Shown: positions 1-12,639 of the stretch, in pieces | Layout of the letters: the number at the start of each line of letters is the position of its first letter | How positions within the stretch are numbered: position 1 is the stretch's first letter | Assembly (NCBI GenBank): GCA_024138025.1 | Contig: JAMXBD010000172.1 | Span: 1,054,001 to 1,118,000, forward strand | From: Combretum micranthum | Taxonomy: Eukaryota; Streptophyta; Magnoliopsida; Myrtales; Combretaceae | DNA length: 64,000 nucleotides | Direction of reading: 5' to 3' | The notes under the pieces: generated by a model | Told to the model about the DNA's origin: nothing | What the model saw: only the letters and a program-made list of their open reading frames with translations | Database searches by the model: none | Position numbers and translations under genes: made by a program

Positions 1-373
1 CCTAACGCCGGCGGCTTAGGAGCCGCGTATATTGTAACTCCTTCAAAGCTGGTGACTTTCCAATCTGAGCTGCCGGCCTTCAAGTACGCTGGCTTCTTAT
101 TTTCTACGCCGGCAGCTTTGAGGTGGCTTACAGTGTGGTTGAGACATATGCTCGGCAAAGCTGGCAGTACTGGTAACGGCCTTGGGTACCTTTTAAACGC
201 TGGCGGCTTTGTATGTAAATGCCGGCTTTACTTCAATTTTTCCATTTTTGATTCAAAGTCTCTTGTTTTGATTTCTTTGTCCAAATTAGTCCTGAAACAT
301 GAATTTTAATCAACACAAATATCCATTCTAGCTCTTGTGATTATCAAAAGTTGTATAAAATATGACCTTATCA
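1..373 (-). repeat. 3' LTR of the Athila-type element (partial)
   Basis: This aligns base for base with 14,644-15,032, the start of the 5' LTR, with about a dozen substitutions and several short indels. It begins (minus strand) at 373 with TGATAAGG, directly after the polypurine tract. The rest of the LTR is outside the window. Positions 1-235 contain the GCCGGC-word island; positions 236-373 are AT-rich like the rest of the element. Several LTR-to-LTR differences are C/T changes inside GCCGGC words, as expected for deamination of methylated cytosines. Confidence 0.9.
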
Positions 374-387
374 ATTTCCCCACACTT
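374..387 (-). other. polypurine tract of the Athila-type element
   Basis: On the minus strand this reads AAGTGTGGGGAAAT and abuts the LTR start TGATAAGG. It primes plus-strand DNA synthesis in reverse transcription. The run just before it (388-416, minus) encodes the TTGAGGACAAG-type sequence common before Athila polypurine tracts. A second similar tract (AAGTGTGGGGGAA) lies at about 1,503-1,516, consistent with the multiple tracts known in this lineage. Confidence 0.8.
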
Positions 388-1813
388 GAACTTTTACTTG
401 TCCTCAAGCAAAATGAAGAACAAAATGAAATCTCTTATAGATAGTACAATTTTCCCAATTTAATCACAATTTCTTTAACTTGTTTTTCTTGTATCTATTG
501 CTCTAATCATACCAATTTCTTGTAATTAGAGTACTATAATCAAAATTTAGGAGTTAATCCAAACAAAACAAGTTTTAATCTCAACTTTTAACAAAAGAAC
601 CTTCTATTCAAAACCAAATACTCAATCCACTAAGGAAAAATACTCATTTAAACTTTATTGGATTTCTGGCTTATATATATTCTAAGTAACACAAAATGAA
701 AGCATGTGGTATCTACTTTTTCCTTAGAATTTCTCCTTCTTTATTATAAGTCCTTCCTTTGCATATTTGCATTCATTTTTCTTTTTCTTTCTCAAGCATT
801 TATTTCTTTTTGGGAGGTTTTTGCCTCCATCTTTTGCTTTTCAAAGCTCATGAATTGAACTTTTGCCATTCTTCCCTCTCGTTACAGTGAGTTCATTGAG
901 TCGGCACATCCCAGGCTCATCACCTAAGTGACCAGGTTTCAAAATACCCCTAAGAACTCTTACTCACTTTAACATTCAAGTTTAATACTCATAACTCAAA
1001 ATTTCTAGTCAGAGTAGTGGCTATGCTTGTTCCTTTCTTTTTGAATGCAATAACATATCAAAGACTTATTTTATGAAGGATCACTAACTTTAAAAAGTTC
1101 TTCTACCTCTTTCACTAAGTGTTAAATTCAAAATATATACAAACTAAAATTTCCTAAAATAGACCTGTTTATTTTTCACAAAAGGACTCGATCAGCTCTT
1201 AAATTTCCAATTCTAAAGTTAAAAATAAAGTAAACTTGTTCCTTAAGGATTTTACAACTTAATTTTAACTTAGTAAACCAATCACAACAGCAGTGAGTAA
1301 GATACTTTCACAAGTCAATTTCATTGATTTTCAGTCTTTACTTTGTACTATCTCCAATTTCAAGAGATTTTTGAAAAAATTTTGGCAGAATTACTTCACA
1401 ATTTGCTTTCAAACCAAAAATACAAGGTAGATATTTTCAAATAACAGCAGACAATAGATCATATTCATCACTTCAATTCAACACTTCATTCAATTTTATC
1501 CGTTCCCCCACACTTCAACCAAACAGTGTCCTCACTGTTTTGCAACAAATTAAATCATAGGAAAGGAATAAGAAATGAATTGGATACTTCCCTGAAGTCA
1601 GTCGTTTCATAGTCATCAAAATTTTGCATTGCAAGAGAATTTGCTTTATTGCCTTTCCTGAAATCACTACAAAAGAAAAAAAAACAAAAAAAAAAAATAA
1701 AAGCATAAAAAATAATAAAGGAGTTCACCCATAGGAACTTGGGTACTCAATAAATATATAGGCCAATATAAAAATATAAACAATAAAGATCAAATTGAGA
1801 ACTAGTAGGATCT
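388..1813 (-). other. noncoding 3' region of the Athila-type element
   Basis: AT-rich sequence with no coding pattern in any frame. It holds the second polypurine-like stretch near 1,503-1,516. I see no gene here; short ORFs are chance products of low complexity. Confidence 0.6.
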
Positions 1814-3026
1814 CTAGCTCTCTGGCCCTAGGCTCTGTCTGCTGCTACCCTCAGGAGTGTGTCTCTCAGTGCCTCCTGGGCTGGCCGTCTGTTTGTGGCT
1901 CTGAACTGAGTCTGTCTTTAGATGTGAACTGTTCCTAGACTCATATGAAGTCTCATATCTCATGCCACCCTGGTCTCTGCTAATGCAGCAAATGCCGTCT
2001 CAACGCCTCAAAGATAGTCTTCCGAAACTTCTTGTTCTTCTTCCTTTCCTTCTCTTGACTATCCCTGAGCTCCTTGCTCAGGCGCTTCAGCTCCTCGACA
2101 TCCACCTAAGCTGTCCATAACCATACGCTGATGAAGTGCCTACAGTCGAGAGAGCAAATGTGATGGAATCTCAAATGGAGCATCTCCAGGAAAGATATCC
2201 TATAGCTCGACCTCCTCCAAAACCGTGCTGTGCTGCTCTGGTTTTTCAGCAATCCCCAGCCCGAATGATGCAGATGTGATCTTCTTGCACTCAAATACCT
2301 CATCATCCTGTGGAGGCTCAAAAATGTCACCCTTTCAGCAGTCTAGTGATGTAGCTCCACAACACAGCCTCGATCCTGTATCATCTGCCTGCCGTATATA
2401 AAGTTTGCTATCTCCCACCCCAAGGTCAATCCTAGCCTCTAATAAGCTAAACAATAAGAACATCGAACGTAGTCACCTTGCTGTAACAGGACTTCTTTCA
2501 ACTCAGGTGTGTCAAGAATATGGTGGAGCAGCTTGTGCAACAGCACGAAAAGCTGTGCCAGTGACTGGAGGGACAAAGTGCTCATTCACTTCCTCTTGAA
2601 GCAACTAACTGGAACCAGTATCCTCCTGGGTCATGTTGTCTGGTCAAACTGTTTGGCAGTATCCTATTTTATCCCTCATTATCATACAGTCCCAATATGT
2701 GGCCCATCTGCTTTAATTTAACTTCCCTGATTTGCCCGAATGCCTGAACTGAAAGTAGACTCCTCTTTGTCTAGGATGTCTTCAGAGTAACAAGAACTCA
2801 ATCGTCAAGTTTCTTGTATGCCGCTCCCGAAAATCAAATAGTCGGATCAAGCTGGATCCTGGACAATCCTCTAATCTGGTCAATGATCCCAAAGTCATCC
2901 AGCAGCACCATTCAGAATACTATGTATTTAAGAAATCCATCTTTGCAAGTCTCTTCTTCATCTTTCGCGTACTGCTGACTAGACCAGCAGATTTTGTCTG
3001 TGACCCGATGTAGAGGCATCAGTCAT
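1814..3026 (-). pseudogene. third ORF of the Athila-type element (plant-transposon-protein-like), decayed
   Basis: The minus strand shows a broken reading frame starting MTDASTSGHRQ near 3,026, followed by a basic stretch (RKMKKRLAKMDF), then LTIEFL and a segment with IDLGWEIANFI, which resemble the 'putative plant transposon protein' domain often found in the third ORF of Athila elements. Further on is a charged, probably coiled-coil stretch (VEELKRLSKELRDSQEKE, about 2,050-2,100) and a Ser/Gln-rich tail ending at a TAG at 1,814-1,816. Several stops and frameshifts interrupt it. Family assignment is inferred from position after pol and from short motif similarity, so it is less certain than gag or pol. 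Function is unknown; such ORFs are sometimes called env-like. Confidence 0.45.
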
Positions 3027-3805
3027 CCTTGTCGTTTTTGTCTTGAAGCCACTCCTACAAAATGAACCCAATTTAGAATTAAGGAATGCACAATTTCAAT
3101 GAAATTCTAATTTATGCCTAAAACTTGATTTTGAACAATTTTGATATCAAGGCATAACTATGCAGCTATTGATCATGAATTGGATGGAGCATTAACACTT
3201 GCAAAACATATGAAAGCTGTAGCTTAAAGCTTGCCAGCTCAGAATGAACGTTGGAATTTCAAAAATGTTTTTCAAATTTTTTTTCATAAAGGTCCAAAAC
3301 ATTTTCACACTGAAATCTTCATCAAAATTGAGCACAATTCTAAATTCCAAGTTCAATTCGAGCAAATTTGAGCATAATGCAAGAATTTAACCACTAACTA
3401 GTATGAAAATTTCTAATCCAGCAGCTATAACATCAATTTCCAAAAACCCCAATTCGAAATTTCATAAGCTCAAGAACCTTGATTTTCCAACTAGCATAAT
3501 CAGAATCTACACTTTCACCTCTTGCAATAACATATATGGAATGAAATCCACTTTAACAGATCAATAACATCATCCAAGCAATCATTTCACGAAGAGCATA
3601 ATCTCTATAACATGACATCATCAAACCCAAATTGACAGATTTCATCATATAAACAATCAATGTAATTGATTAAGAGGATAAGAGCAAGGATCTTTGAATT
3701 ACTTACTTGGAAGATGGATTCAACGCAATGGAGATGTTGGAATGAGCTCTACGGATTGTTATTAGAGTAAGAGAGAGTGAGTATGACCAGTTAAAAGCAA
3801 TCTGG

Positions 3806-4230
3806 AGATTGTACACCGGCATTTTTTGTGTACGTCGGCGGCTTACAGCCAGTGTAACTTAAAAAAATACAACCGAGAGCATCAAGCTGGCAGCTTACCC
3901 ATTTACATAGCCGGCTTAAGTGAACGCCGCTCAAAGCTGCGGCTTATAATCCGTCGCCGGCTTTGATCGGAATTTTCAGAAACCAAGAATCTTGAATATA
4001 CGCTGGCACTAAGCCAGCGGCCTTCACCTTCCCTTGCCGTGTAAATGTGTGCTTCCATGTTGGCATATAAGCCTGCGGCCTGACCTTTCCCTTGCCGTTT
4101 TCTTTTGCGGTGCTCACCTACTTCTCTACTGACCTTTAACGCCGCCTAAAGCTGGCGGCGTTGAACCGGCTTTCCTTGTTTTTTTCAGAGCTTGCTCAAG
4201 GCTGGCAGCCTGAGCCGACCTTCATGTTTT
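3806..4230 (-). repeat. GC-rich word island between third ORF and pol
   Basis: About 420 bp in which GCCGGC, its deaminated form GCTGGC and short tails (GGCTT, AGCTT) recur roughly every 20-40 bp in both orientations, far above the surrounding GC content. Examples are at 3,831-3,846, 3,884-3,900, 3,926-3,962, 4,138-4,165 and 4,196-4,215. The same words fill the LTR islands of this element. No coding frame runs through it. Confidence 0.7.
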
Positions 4231-4373
4231 CCTTTTTCTTTTTTTTTATCACCTGCCACACTAATAACTAAGTTAGTAAAAACAAAACAAATAAAACTAT
4301 TCTAGAATTAAACATGGGTTGTCTCCCAAGAAGTGCTTATTTAAAGTCGCTTAGCCCGACTTTCATGATCTGA

Positions 4374-7300
4374 TTATGGTTCTTTGAGATTCATGACAGT
4401 AGTAGTACTGTCAAGATTTTTCCCTCTTAAAATTTGTTTAAGTAGTTGCCCATTCACTTTAAAAGTCCGATCATCTGCCGTTTTTAATTCCACCGTTCCA
4501 TATGGAAAAACTTTCGCAATCTCAAACGGTCCCACCATCTTGACGCGAATTTTCCAGGAAACAACTTCAAACAAGAATTGTAAAGTAAAGATAACTTTTA
4601 TCCAGGAAAAATTCTCGTTTGATGATGTTTTCTATCAGCCATTTCTTTACTCGTTCCTTATAGATACGATCACTTTCAAATGCCTCATTCCTCATTCTTC
4701 CAACTGATTCAATTGAAGCAATCTATTTTTACCTGCACTTTTTCATCAAAGTTAAAGAAATTTTATGGCCCAATATGCCATCTCAAGTTCTACAGGAAGA
4801 ATACATATTTACTAAAAACAAGCATATATGGGACATTCTAATAGAGTTTTTAAAAGTACCTTAAGCCCATAAAGCATCATCAATTTTTGAAGACCAATCT
4901 TTTTCTTGATGCATTACAGTTTTTTTTTTTTTTTTTTTATTTTTTTTTTTCCAAAATCCTTTTTATCTCCCTATTGGAAACTTCAACTTGCCCACTAGTT
5001 TGTGGATGATAGGGGGTAGCCACTTTATGTGTAACACCATATTTTGCTAAAAGTTTTTCAAATTGCTTGTTACAAAAATGAGACCCCCCATCACTAATTA
5101 TAGCTCTGGGCACCCAAATCTGGTAAAAAATTCTTTTTCAAAAATTTTAAAACTACTCGGCATCGTTTGTTTTAAAGCAACAGCTTCAACCCATTTTGAA
5201 ACGTAATCAACTGCCACAAGTATATATTTATTTGAAAAAGATGAGGGAAAAGGACCCATAAAGTCAATCCCCCAAACATCAAAAAGCTCAATTACCAGAA
5301 TATTGTTTTGTGGTAATTCATGCCGTTTAGAAATGTTACCTGTCTTTTGACATTGAGCACATGACATAATGAAGTTCCTGCAGTCACGAAATAAGTTAGG
5401 CCAATAAAATCCAGATGATAACACTTTAGCTGCAGTCCTTTGAACACCAAAGTGTCCCCCTGCTTCTCTTGAATGACAGTGTTCTAAGATGCTCAGCTGA
5501 TCAGATTCAGGTACACATCTTCTAATTATTTGGTCAGCACATTTTCTAACAGATATGGTTCATCCCAAAAATATTGTTTTACATCATGCAAAAACTTTTT
5601 CTTTTGAGGATAAGACAAACCATATGGGATAATCTTACTCACCAAATAATTCACAATATCAGCATACCATGGCAAATCTAGGATTTCTACTGCATGCAAT
5701 TGTTCATCAGGGAACTTTTCATTAATGGGAATGTCTAAACTATCAGATTCAAGTCTAGACAAATGATCAGCAATTACATTCTCAGTTCCCTTTTTATCTT
5801 TAATTTCAAGATCAAATTCTTGCAGTAATAATACCCATCTAATCAACCTAGGTTTTGCATCAGCTTTAGCAAACAAGTACTTGAGAGCTGCATGGTCAGT
5901 GTATACTACCACTTTAGAACCTATCAGATAAGGCCTAAATTTATCACATGCAAAGATAACAGCTAAAAGCTCTTTCTCAGTAGTGGCATAATTTCTTTGG
6001 GCCTCATTTAGTGTTCTACTTGCATAGTATATAACATGAAAGATCTTACCTCGTCTCTGACCAAGTACCGCTCCAACCGCAAGTCGCTGGCATCACACAT
6101 GAGTTCAAAAGGAAGCTCCCAGTCTGGCGCAATGATTACTGGTGTAGAAATGAGCTTTTCCTTTAATGAATTGAATGCCTGCAAACATTTGTCATCAAAA
6201 TTGAACACCGCATCTTTTTCCAGAAGGTTGCAAAGAGGTTTGGAAATCTTGGAGAAGTCCTTGATAAATCGTCTATAGAAGCCAGCATGTCCAAGAAAAC
6301 TTCTGACCCTTTAACAGTCGTGGGTGGTGGTAACTTCTCAATGATCTCCACTTTGGCTTTATCCACTTCAATTCCTCTCGCAGAGATTTTGTGACCTAAT
6401 ACTATCCCTTCTCTTACCATGAAGTGGCATTTTTCCCAATTCAAGATCAGATTGGTATCTTTGCATCTTTAAAACCGAGGCTAAATTCTCCAGACAAAGA
6501 TCAAATGACTTTCCAAAGACTGAAAAATCATCCATAAAGATTTCAATGAAATTCTCAAGCATATCAGAGAATATAGCCATCATACACCTCTGAAATGTAG
6601 CAGGTGCATTGCAAAGTCCAAAGGGCATCCTCCTAAAGGCAAAAGTGCCATAGGGACAAGTGAATGTTGTTTTCTCTTGATCATCGGGTGCAATGAAATT
6701 TGATTGTATCCAGAATATCCATCAAGAAAACAATAATAGTCATGCCCTGCAAGTTTCTCCAACATTTGATCAATGAAGGGAAGGGGAAAGTGATCCTTTC
6801 GGGTGGCATCATTCAATTTCTGTAATCAATACAAACTCTCCACCCAGTCACAGTACGAGTAGGAATCAATTCATTGTGCTCATTTTTTACTACAGTCATA
6901 CCACCTTTCTTTGGCACTACCTGAACTGGACTAACCCATTTACTATCAGAGATAGGATAGATAATACCTGCGTCAAGCAGCTTCAGAACTTCTTTCTTGA
7001 CAACCTCTTTAAGTGTTGGGTTAAGTCTCCTTTGTGGTTGAACTGTAGGTTTACACTCAGCTTCCATAAGAATTTTGTGAGTGCAAATCATAGGGCTAAT
7101 ACCCTTAATGTCTGCAATGGTCCATCCGATTGCTTCTTTGTGCTTTTTCAACACTTCAATCAACTGTTGTTCTTGTTCATTTGTCAATGCAGATGAAATG
7201 ATGATTGGCAAAGTATCGCCAATTCCGAGAAAAGCATACTTCAGATGATCAGGAAGGGTTTAAGTTCCAAGTCGGTGGTTGCATCAAAGATGGAACTTGC

Positions 7301-7940
7301 TTCTGCTCATTTGTACCCAATTCATAATATCTGGTTTTGATCATTGGTACATCTTCCAGTATTTCTTCATCCTCTTCATCACTCCAATTGTCCAAGTCTC
7401 TCAAGACGGATTCCATAGTCTCCACACCAGTTTGTTCCTCAAGCGACTCAGAAACCAGCTCATCAATGGTATTGATGGTGTAACAAGCATCAGTATCATC
7501 AAATTTCTTCATTGCCTCATAGACATTGAAAGTAACCTGTTCATCCATCACCCGTAATGTAAGCTGCCTTGTTCCACATCAATTAGTGCTTTACCTGTTG
7601 CAAGGAACGGTCTGCCCAAGATCATGGGAACTTCCCTATCTTCATCCATGTCTAAGACTACAAAATCCACAGGGAAAAAGAATTTGTCAACTTTAACTAG
7701 GACATTTTCCACAATACCCCTAGGGTATTTTACACTTCTATCAGCAAGTTGCAAGGTTACATGTGTCTCCTTGCAATCTCCAAGTCCTAGTTTTTGAAAT
7801 ACCGATAAAGGCATTAAGTTGATACTTGCACCAGAATCAATTAAAACTTTATCAAAATGACAATCACCAATGGTGCAAGGAACAGTAAAACTTCCCTGAT
7901 CTCGAAGTTTAGTGGGCAGATGGTGTATGTTTCTGTAGGA
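4374..7940 (-). pseudogene. pol: decayed pol of the Athila-type element (protease, RT, RNase H, integrase)
   Basis: Domains in transcription order: aspartic protease with catalytic DSGAS (codons at about 7,827-7,838) and ILGRPFL; reverse transcriptase with VCIDYR, GYSGYNQI, MPFGLCNAPATFQ and the catalytic FMDDFSVFG (about 6,525-6,539); RNase H with [10 protein letters not shown] and ADHLSRL (5,526-5,912); integrase zinc-binding part (HCH...GGHFG, then CAQC near 5,350), catalytic-core aspartates in GIDFMGPF and ISDGGSHF and glutamate in GQVEVSNRE; and an integrase C-terminal GPFEIAKVFPYG segment (4,374-4,574). Frameshifts split RT into three frames, and a T-rich run at 4,920-4,950 sits in the distal integrase region. 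All catalytic motifs are recognisable, so decay is moderate. It acted in reverse transcription and integration of the element. Confidence 0.9.
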
Positions 7941-9540
7941 TCATGGAACATTCTCCAGTGAGTACACATTTCCATCAATCTTCCTCTTGTTGGATAACAA
8001 CTCTTTGATGAATTTCGCATAGGAAGGCATTCCTTGAATCACTTCTAAGAATGGAATGTTAATGTGTAGCTTCTTGAAAACATCCAGGAATTTTGAAAAT
8101 TGCTCATCCAGTCTTTGTTGCTTTAATCTTCCTAGAAAAGGGACGGGAGGAACATATGATTTCACCTCTGGTGGTTTTTGAATAGTATCCTTCACCTTTC
8201 GTTTCCCTTTGTTGTTTTGTGGTGGAATTTCCTCTTGATCCTTGATAGTTTCCTCAACTAGAACAATCTCCTTACCACTTCTCAGAGTGATTGCATTTAC
8301 AGACTTGGGATTCTCCTCTGTGTTGCTTGGTAAAGACCCAGATGGTCTATTACTCACTTGATGTGCAAGTTGATGGAGCTTCCCTTGCAAATCTTGAATG
8401 ATTGCATTCTGATTGTTGAGTGAGTTTGTTGTAGTGACAATAAAATCCCTTAGTAATGCGTCAATAGAGGATTGAATTTGCTGTTGAGGTGGGGCATTTC
8501 TTGCATATCCTTGTTCTTGAAAACCAGGTGGTGGCTTTAGAACATTGGCATCATTCTGATATGACAAATTGGGATGATTCCGCATATTCGGATGATATGT
8601 GTTTCCAAAATTACCCTTTTGGAAATTTCCCACATAATTGAGCTGCTCATCATTTGACGATGATCCATGCGGACACTCGAAAGAAGAGTGTGGGCCTGAG
8701 CAAATCTCACAACAAAACACTTGTTTTTTATTGGAAGAATTTGCAGTTGTGAGTTTACTTACTTGAGTGATGAGGGTTGCCATTTGAGCCTTGAGTTGTG
8801 ATATATCTTCTTTGTCTTCCACAAATGCTACTTTAGATCTTGTTCTTTCATAACTCCAATTATGAGCCGCGGAAGCTAATTCTTCAATAATCTCACTAGC
8901 TTCCTCATATGTTTTTCCATCAGTGATCCTCCCGATGTAGCATCTACTAAGGACCTCAAAGCTTCATCAAGACTGAGATAGAAATTTTCGATCAGTAGAT
9001 TATCGGTAAACCGTGGTGTGGACATTTTCTGACCGCCTCTTTGAATCTTTCCCAAGCATCATATAATGATTCACCAGGGAATTTGGTGAAGTTGGAGATC
9101 TCATTTCTTAATCTGGCGGTCCTTGCTGGAGGGAAGAATCTCTTCAGAAACTTCTTTGTCAGATCATCCCATGTAGTGATTGAATCTGGAGGTTGGGAAT
9201 TGTACCATGCCAAGGCTTTATCCCTAAGAGAAAAAGGGAAAAGCTGTAGTCGGATAACTTCGTTTCTCACACCATTAAGTTTGACAGTGTTGGTGTACTG
9301 GAGAAATTTGGCAAGGTGTTCATCTGGCGTCTCATTCGGATATCCTCTAAATTGATGTGACTCAACCATTTGAATTAGGGACGGTTTAAGCTCAAAGTTG
9401 TTAGCCTCCACAATGGGCATTCTTATGGCTGGATCTTGAATAGTAGGTACTGTATAGTCTCGAATTGCCCTTGGAGCGGGAGCAGCTGGTTGCAACTGGT
9501 TGTTGTTATCATTGTTTCCTTGTCCTTGATTTAGTGCCAT
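7941..9540 (-). pseudogene. gag: decayed gag of the Athila-type element
   Basis: The start is the ATG at 9,538-9,540 (MALNQGQGNN...). The first frame (8,992-9,540, 182 residues) contains the capsid core RDKALAWYNSQP...WDDLTKKFLKRFFP and FPGESLYDAWERFKE. A frameshift near 9,010 moves the reading into another frame (FTDNLLIENFYLSLDEALRS). The segment 7,941-8,822 carries the rest, including a CCHC-like zinc knuckle CEICSGPHSSFEC (about 8,670-8,710), a Gln/Asn-rich linker and the KFLDVFKKLHINIPF motif typical of Athila gag just before protease. Gag forms the particle and binds the RNA. Broken, so no full-length product is expected. Confidence 0.88.
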
Positions 9541-9723
9541 TGCTCCTCTTCTTTGGTTCCTTCTTCTCTATTGATGCAAGGTTCTTTCAATTTCAGGGTC
9601 TAAGGGTAGAAGTTCAGAACTTCTACTTTTTTGCATATAACCTGCAAAGAGAAAAGGAAAGATTTAAAACTAAACTTAAACCTAAACTACTAGCAAAACT
9701 GAAGTAGTCTAATATTAATAAAA
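9541..9723 (-). other. gag leader of the Athila-type element
   Basis: This short untranslated stretch lies between the primer-binding site and the gag start. It has no coding potential and is unusually short for this lineage. Confidence 0.5.
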
Positions 9724-9741
9724 TCCCCGGCAACGGCGCCA
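9724..9741 (-). other. primer-binding site, tRNA-Asp type
   Basis: On the minus strand it reads TGGCGCCGTTGCCGGGGA, complementary to the 3' end of plant tRNA-Asp, the primer used by Athila elements. It lies 7 bases inside the LTR end at 9,749. It fixes the strand and the inner LTR boundary. Confidence 0.92.
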
Positions 9742-10785
9742 GAAAACTTGATGTGCTATAATTAGTATTGAATTTTTAAAGCATCTTATCCAGCAAGCGC
9801 ACTGGGCCTTATCTTGTAATATAGCATGAGTCAAGTGTCGATCCCACAGAGATCTATTAACTACTAGAAAATTATCAACTAATACTAATATCTAGGCAAT
9901 TGATCTTTTAGAGTAAGACTAAATTATTTAATTAAGTATCTACTATGAATGCAATAAGCTTTTGAAGAGAGTGATATGTTAGAAAAATGTGGGAAGGAGC
10001 AGAATCCACTTTAAACTATTGCCAATCAACTTGAAGTCATGTTATAATGATAATTAGATTCATGGATATTCATAAGAAATTGTCAAAGATTTAAAAACAG
10101 AGTTAAAAACCTTTTAAACCACAAAAACAATTCAATAGCTTCCGCTAAATAAATTATTAGTGGAATCAAAATTACAATTACAAACCATCCGATTCTATAA
10201 TTGACTAATACTTTATATTAACATCCCCTAATTCCTTAGTGAGAAATCAATATAAAACATTGCATTAATATTCATGGACAATTTCTAAATTAGATTAAAC
10301 TTTGCCGCTTCCGCAATTGTAATTTAATCTCAATTTATGAATTCATATGAACCCTAATTTCTCTTCCGAGTTATCAGAATTCTTATACACCAAAAATACG
10401 ATGAATAATCAGAACTCAATATGAATATTTCATGATTCTAACTATCTTATAACATGGTTTCAAAGATCATTTTAGCATGTTTAAAGCTTCATCAACTTCC
10501 CACAAAAAGGATTTAGCTACTCATGGATGATGATTCAAAATTCAAATAAGAAATTGCAAATGATTTCATTATGATCAAAATATTCAGATATATGAATTGC
10601 ATAAAAGGAAAAGATCAGATATCACCAATTCAATATATCAAAGCTTCACTTGCAAATTCTTGAAAAACTCAATATCTCTTCAAAAATCTCTATGAAATGC
10701 TAATTCTAATCTATGTATTGTAGTGTATTTCAGGGCTACTTGGATGTGGATTTCTTGGATGATTCTGAAAGTGAGGAGAAGACCC

Positions 10786-10797
10786 CCTATTTATAGG
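10786..10797 (-). promoter_or_regulatory. TATA box of the Athila-type LTR
   Basis: CCTATAAATAGG on the minus strand, a perfect palindrome, followed by GGGGTCTTC. It sits between the GC-word island and the R/U5 part, as expected for the start of retroelement RNA about 30 bp further on. Confidence 0.65.
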
Positions 10798-10846
10798 AAA
10801 AATTTCGTGCAAGACATTAAATGAAATTTGTTGTTTCACTTCGTAC

Positions 10847-10940
10847 GCCGACCGTTATGGATCCTACGCTAGCGTCTTACAGGCGGCGTATCTTCAATTT
10901 CTCCCTTGCGCAGGCAGTGTACTGGCAGCCTTCAATATCG
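10847..10940 (-). repeat. GC-rich word island, distal part in the Athila LTR
   Basis: Contains CGTACGCCGACC, ACGCTAGCGTC, GGCGGCGTATC and GGCAGCC words within otherwise AT-rich LTR. It was continuous with 14,445-14,882 before the solo LTR inserted between them. It ends about 50 bp upstream of the TATA box in the transcription sense. Confidence 0.65.
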
Positions 10941-11975
10941 GTTATGAAATACCCCAACTCTTCACCTAAAATAGAAATTGGTTTTAGACAGATTTAAATA
11001 ACTAAAATGAATTATAGGATTTAAATAGACAAGTTGATATAATTTAATTAGCTAATAATTAAGTTGGTTTGACATTTGAGTTTCAAATTCCCTAAACATG
11101 TCATCAAAGTATTTAGAGAATTCCTAAATCCTTGATTCTTAGCCTAAACACTAATTCCTAAATCTCAATAAAATTTGAGTTCATTTGCTTATCTTAAAAT
11201 ATCAGTTCTTAAACCCGAACTCAAATTAAATATCTTTTATCTAAAAATAAATTCTCAAATTAAGTTCTTATTGTAAGTTTTTAATTTGTAACATATTGGT
11301 TCTGAAACAAACTTTTAAATACTTCCGGAACTATAGATATTGATCTGATAGTTCTAAACCTATACCCTATTTAAAAAAAAAAAAAAAAAAACCTTTATAT
11401 TTATCCTTCCCTTTATTTATTTTTCATTTTTCAGCTGCCTTTGCCTTTCCCCTTTCATTTCTTTACGTTTCCCTCTTCTTCTTCTTCTTCTTCTTCTTTC
11501 TTTCTTCCTTTCTTTCTCCAAATCCCAAACATAAATCTCAAACTCAATAAGAGGAAAGGAGGAATCAAGTAGAATTAGCTTCCCTAAGAAGAAGGAGAAG
11601 GAATTGCATGAGTAGGCTCAAAAAGCTAAGTTTTCGTTTTCTATTTCTCTTTATTTTTACTTGTTATTTACATTTTTAATTGATGAATTGATGTTGAATT
11701 GGGTTGAGAGTACTGTTTATTTAAGTATTTGTTGATATATGCTTGTTGGAGGTCGGGTTATGAAGGAGGAAGAAGATGATGAATAGTAGTTATGGAAGTT
11801 GATGAAGTTTGAGATGTTTGATGTGGTGAATGTGAAGTTTATGCATGCTTGAGGATGTTAGAATAGATGTAGGGTGTAGTATGATGGTTGTAAAGTGTTT
11901 TGGAGAAGGTTTTAAGTGTAAAAATTTTGTAAAATTAGTGTTTGAAACAAGGAATTTCGTAAATATGTCAATACA

Positions 11976-12085
11976 CCTATCAAAACGCCCCGTTGCCAAG
12001 GGTGTAGTGCTCTTGGATCAAAAAATTTCATTTCCCTTGAGTCAAAACGGCCTTCAAAACGCCCCGTTGCCAAGGGTGTAGCGCT
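11976..12085 (+). repeat. duplicated GC-rich word in the solo LTR leader
   Basis: CGCCCCGTTGCCAAGGGTG occurs twice, about 72 bp apart (near 11,986 and 12,059), each preceded by CAAAA and followed by TAG(T/C)GCTC. The rest of the LTR is AT-rich. It occupies the same part of the LTR (well downstream of the TATA-like box) as the GCCGGC island does in the related solo LTR at 22,418-25,108, but uses a different word. Confidence 0.7.
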
Positions 12086-12639
12086 CGATGATTTCTTCCC
12101 TGACGCGATATTGTTTTGTAAATTGGTCATAACTTTTTCATACAACCTCCGATTGAGGTGATTCAAGTTGCGTTGGAAAGATTAAAAAGAGATCTAAAAC
12201 TTTCATGTTTTGAGCTTTTGCAAATTTGAAACTTATCGATACTTAAATTTTGATTCTTTCCAGCTGCAACACTTTCCAAAACAAAGTTAAAAACTTGTTT
12301 TCGTTTGTTAAATATGTTTTTGCTTAGGAAATAGATCTTTTTGAGCTAAAATGAGATAGATAAGTTATATTTGATGTGTAATGATGATTGAGGGGTATAA
12401 TTAAAGCATGATTTAGATAGATTTATAAATTCAACAAATCATTGAATTTCTATGAGTATTAAACTAAAAGTAGTTATGTTGTATATATGATTTCCATTGC
12501 TTGATTTATGATGTTGTGATGACTTAATGAAACTAAATGATCTTGGTAAGTATATAAATGATGACTTATGTGTCTATATGAATTTTATTTGAATTTCCTT
12601 CATGCTAAGTTTAAGATTTGTTTATTATTTGTTCTTATG

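Noticed and set aside
4384..4707. 107-codon plus-strand ORF
   Set aside because: Antisense shadow of the integrase C-terminal remnant.
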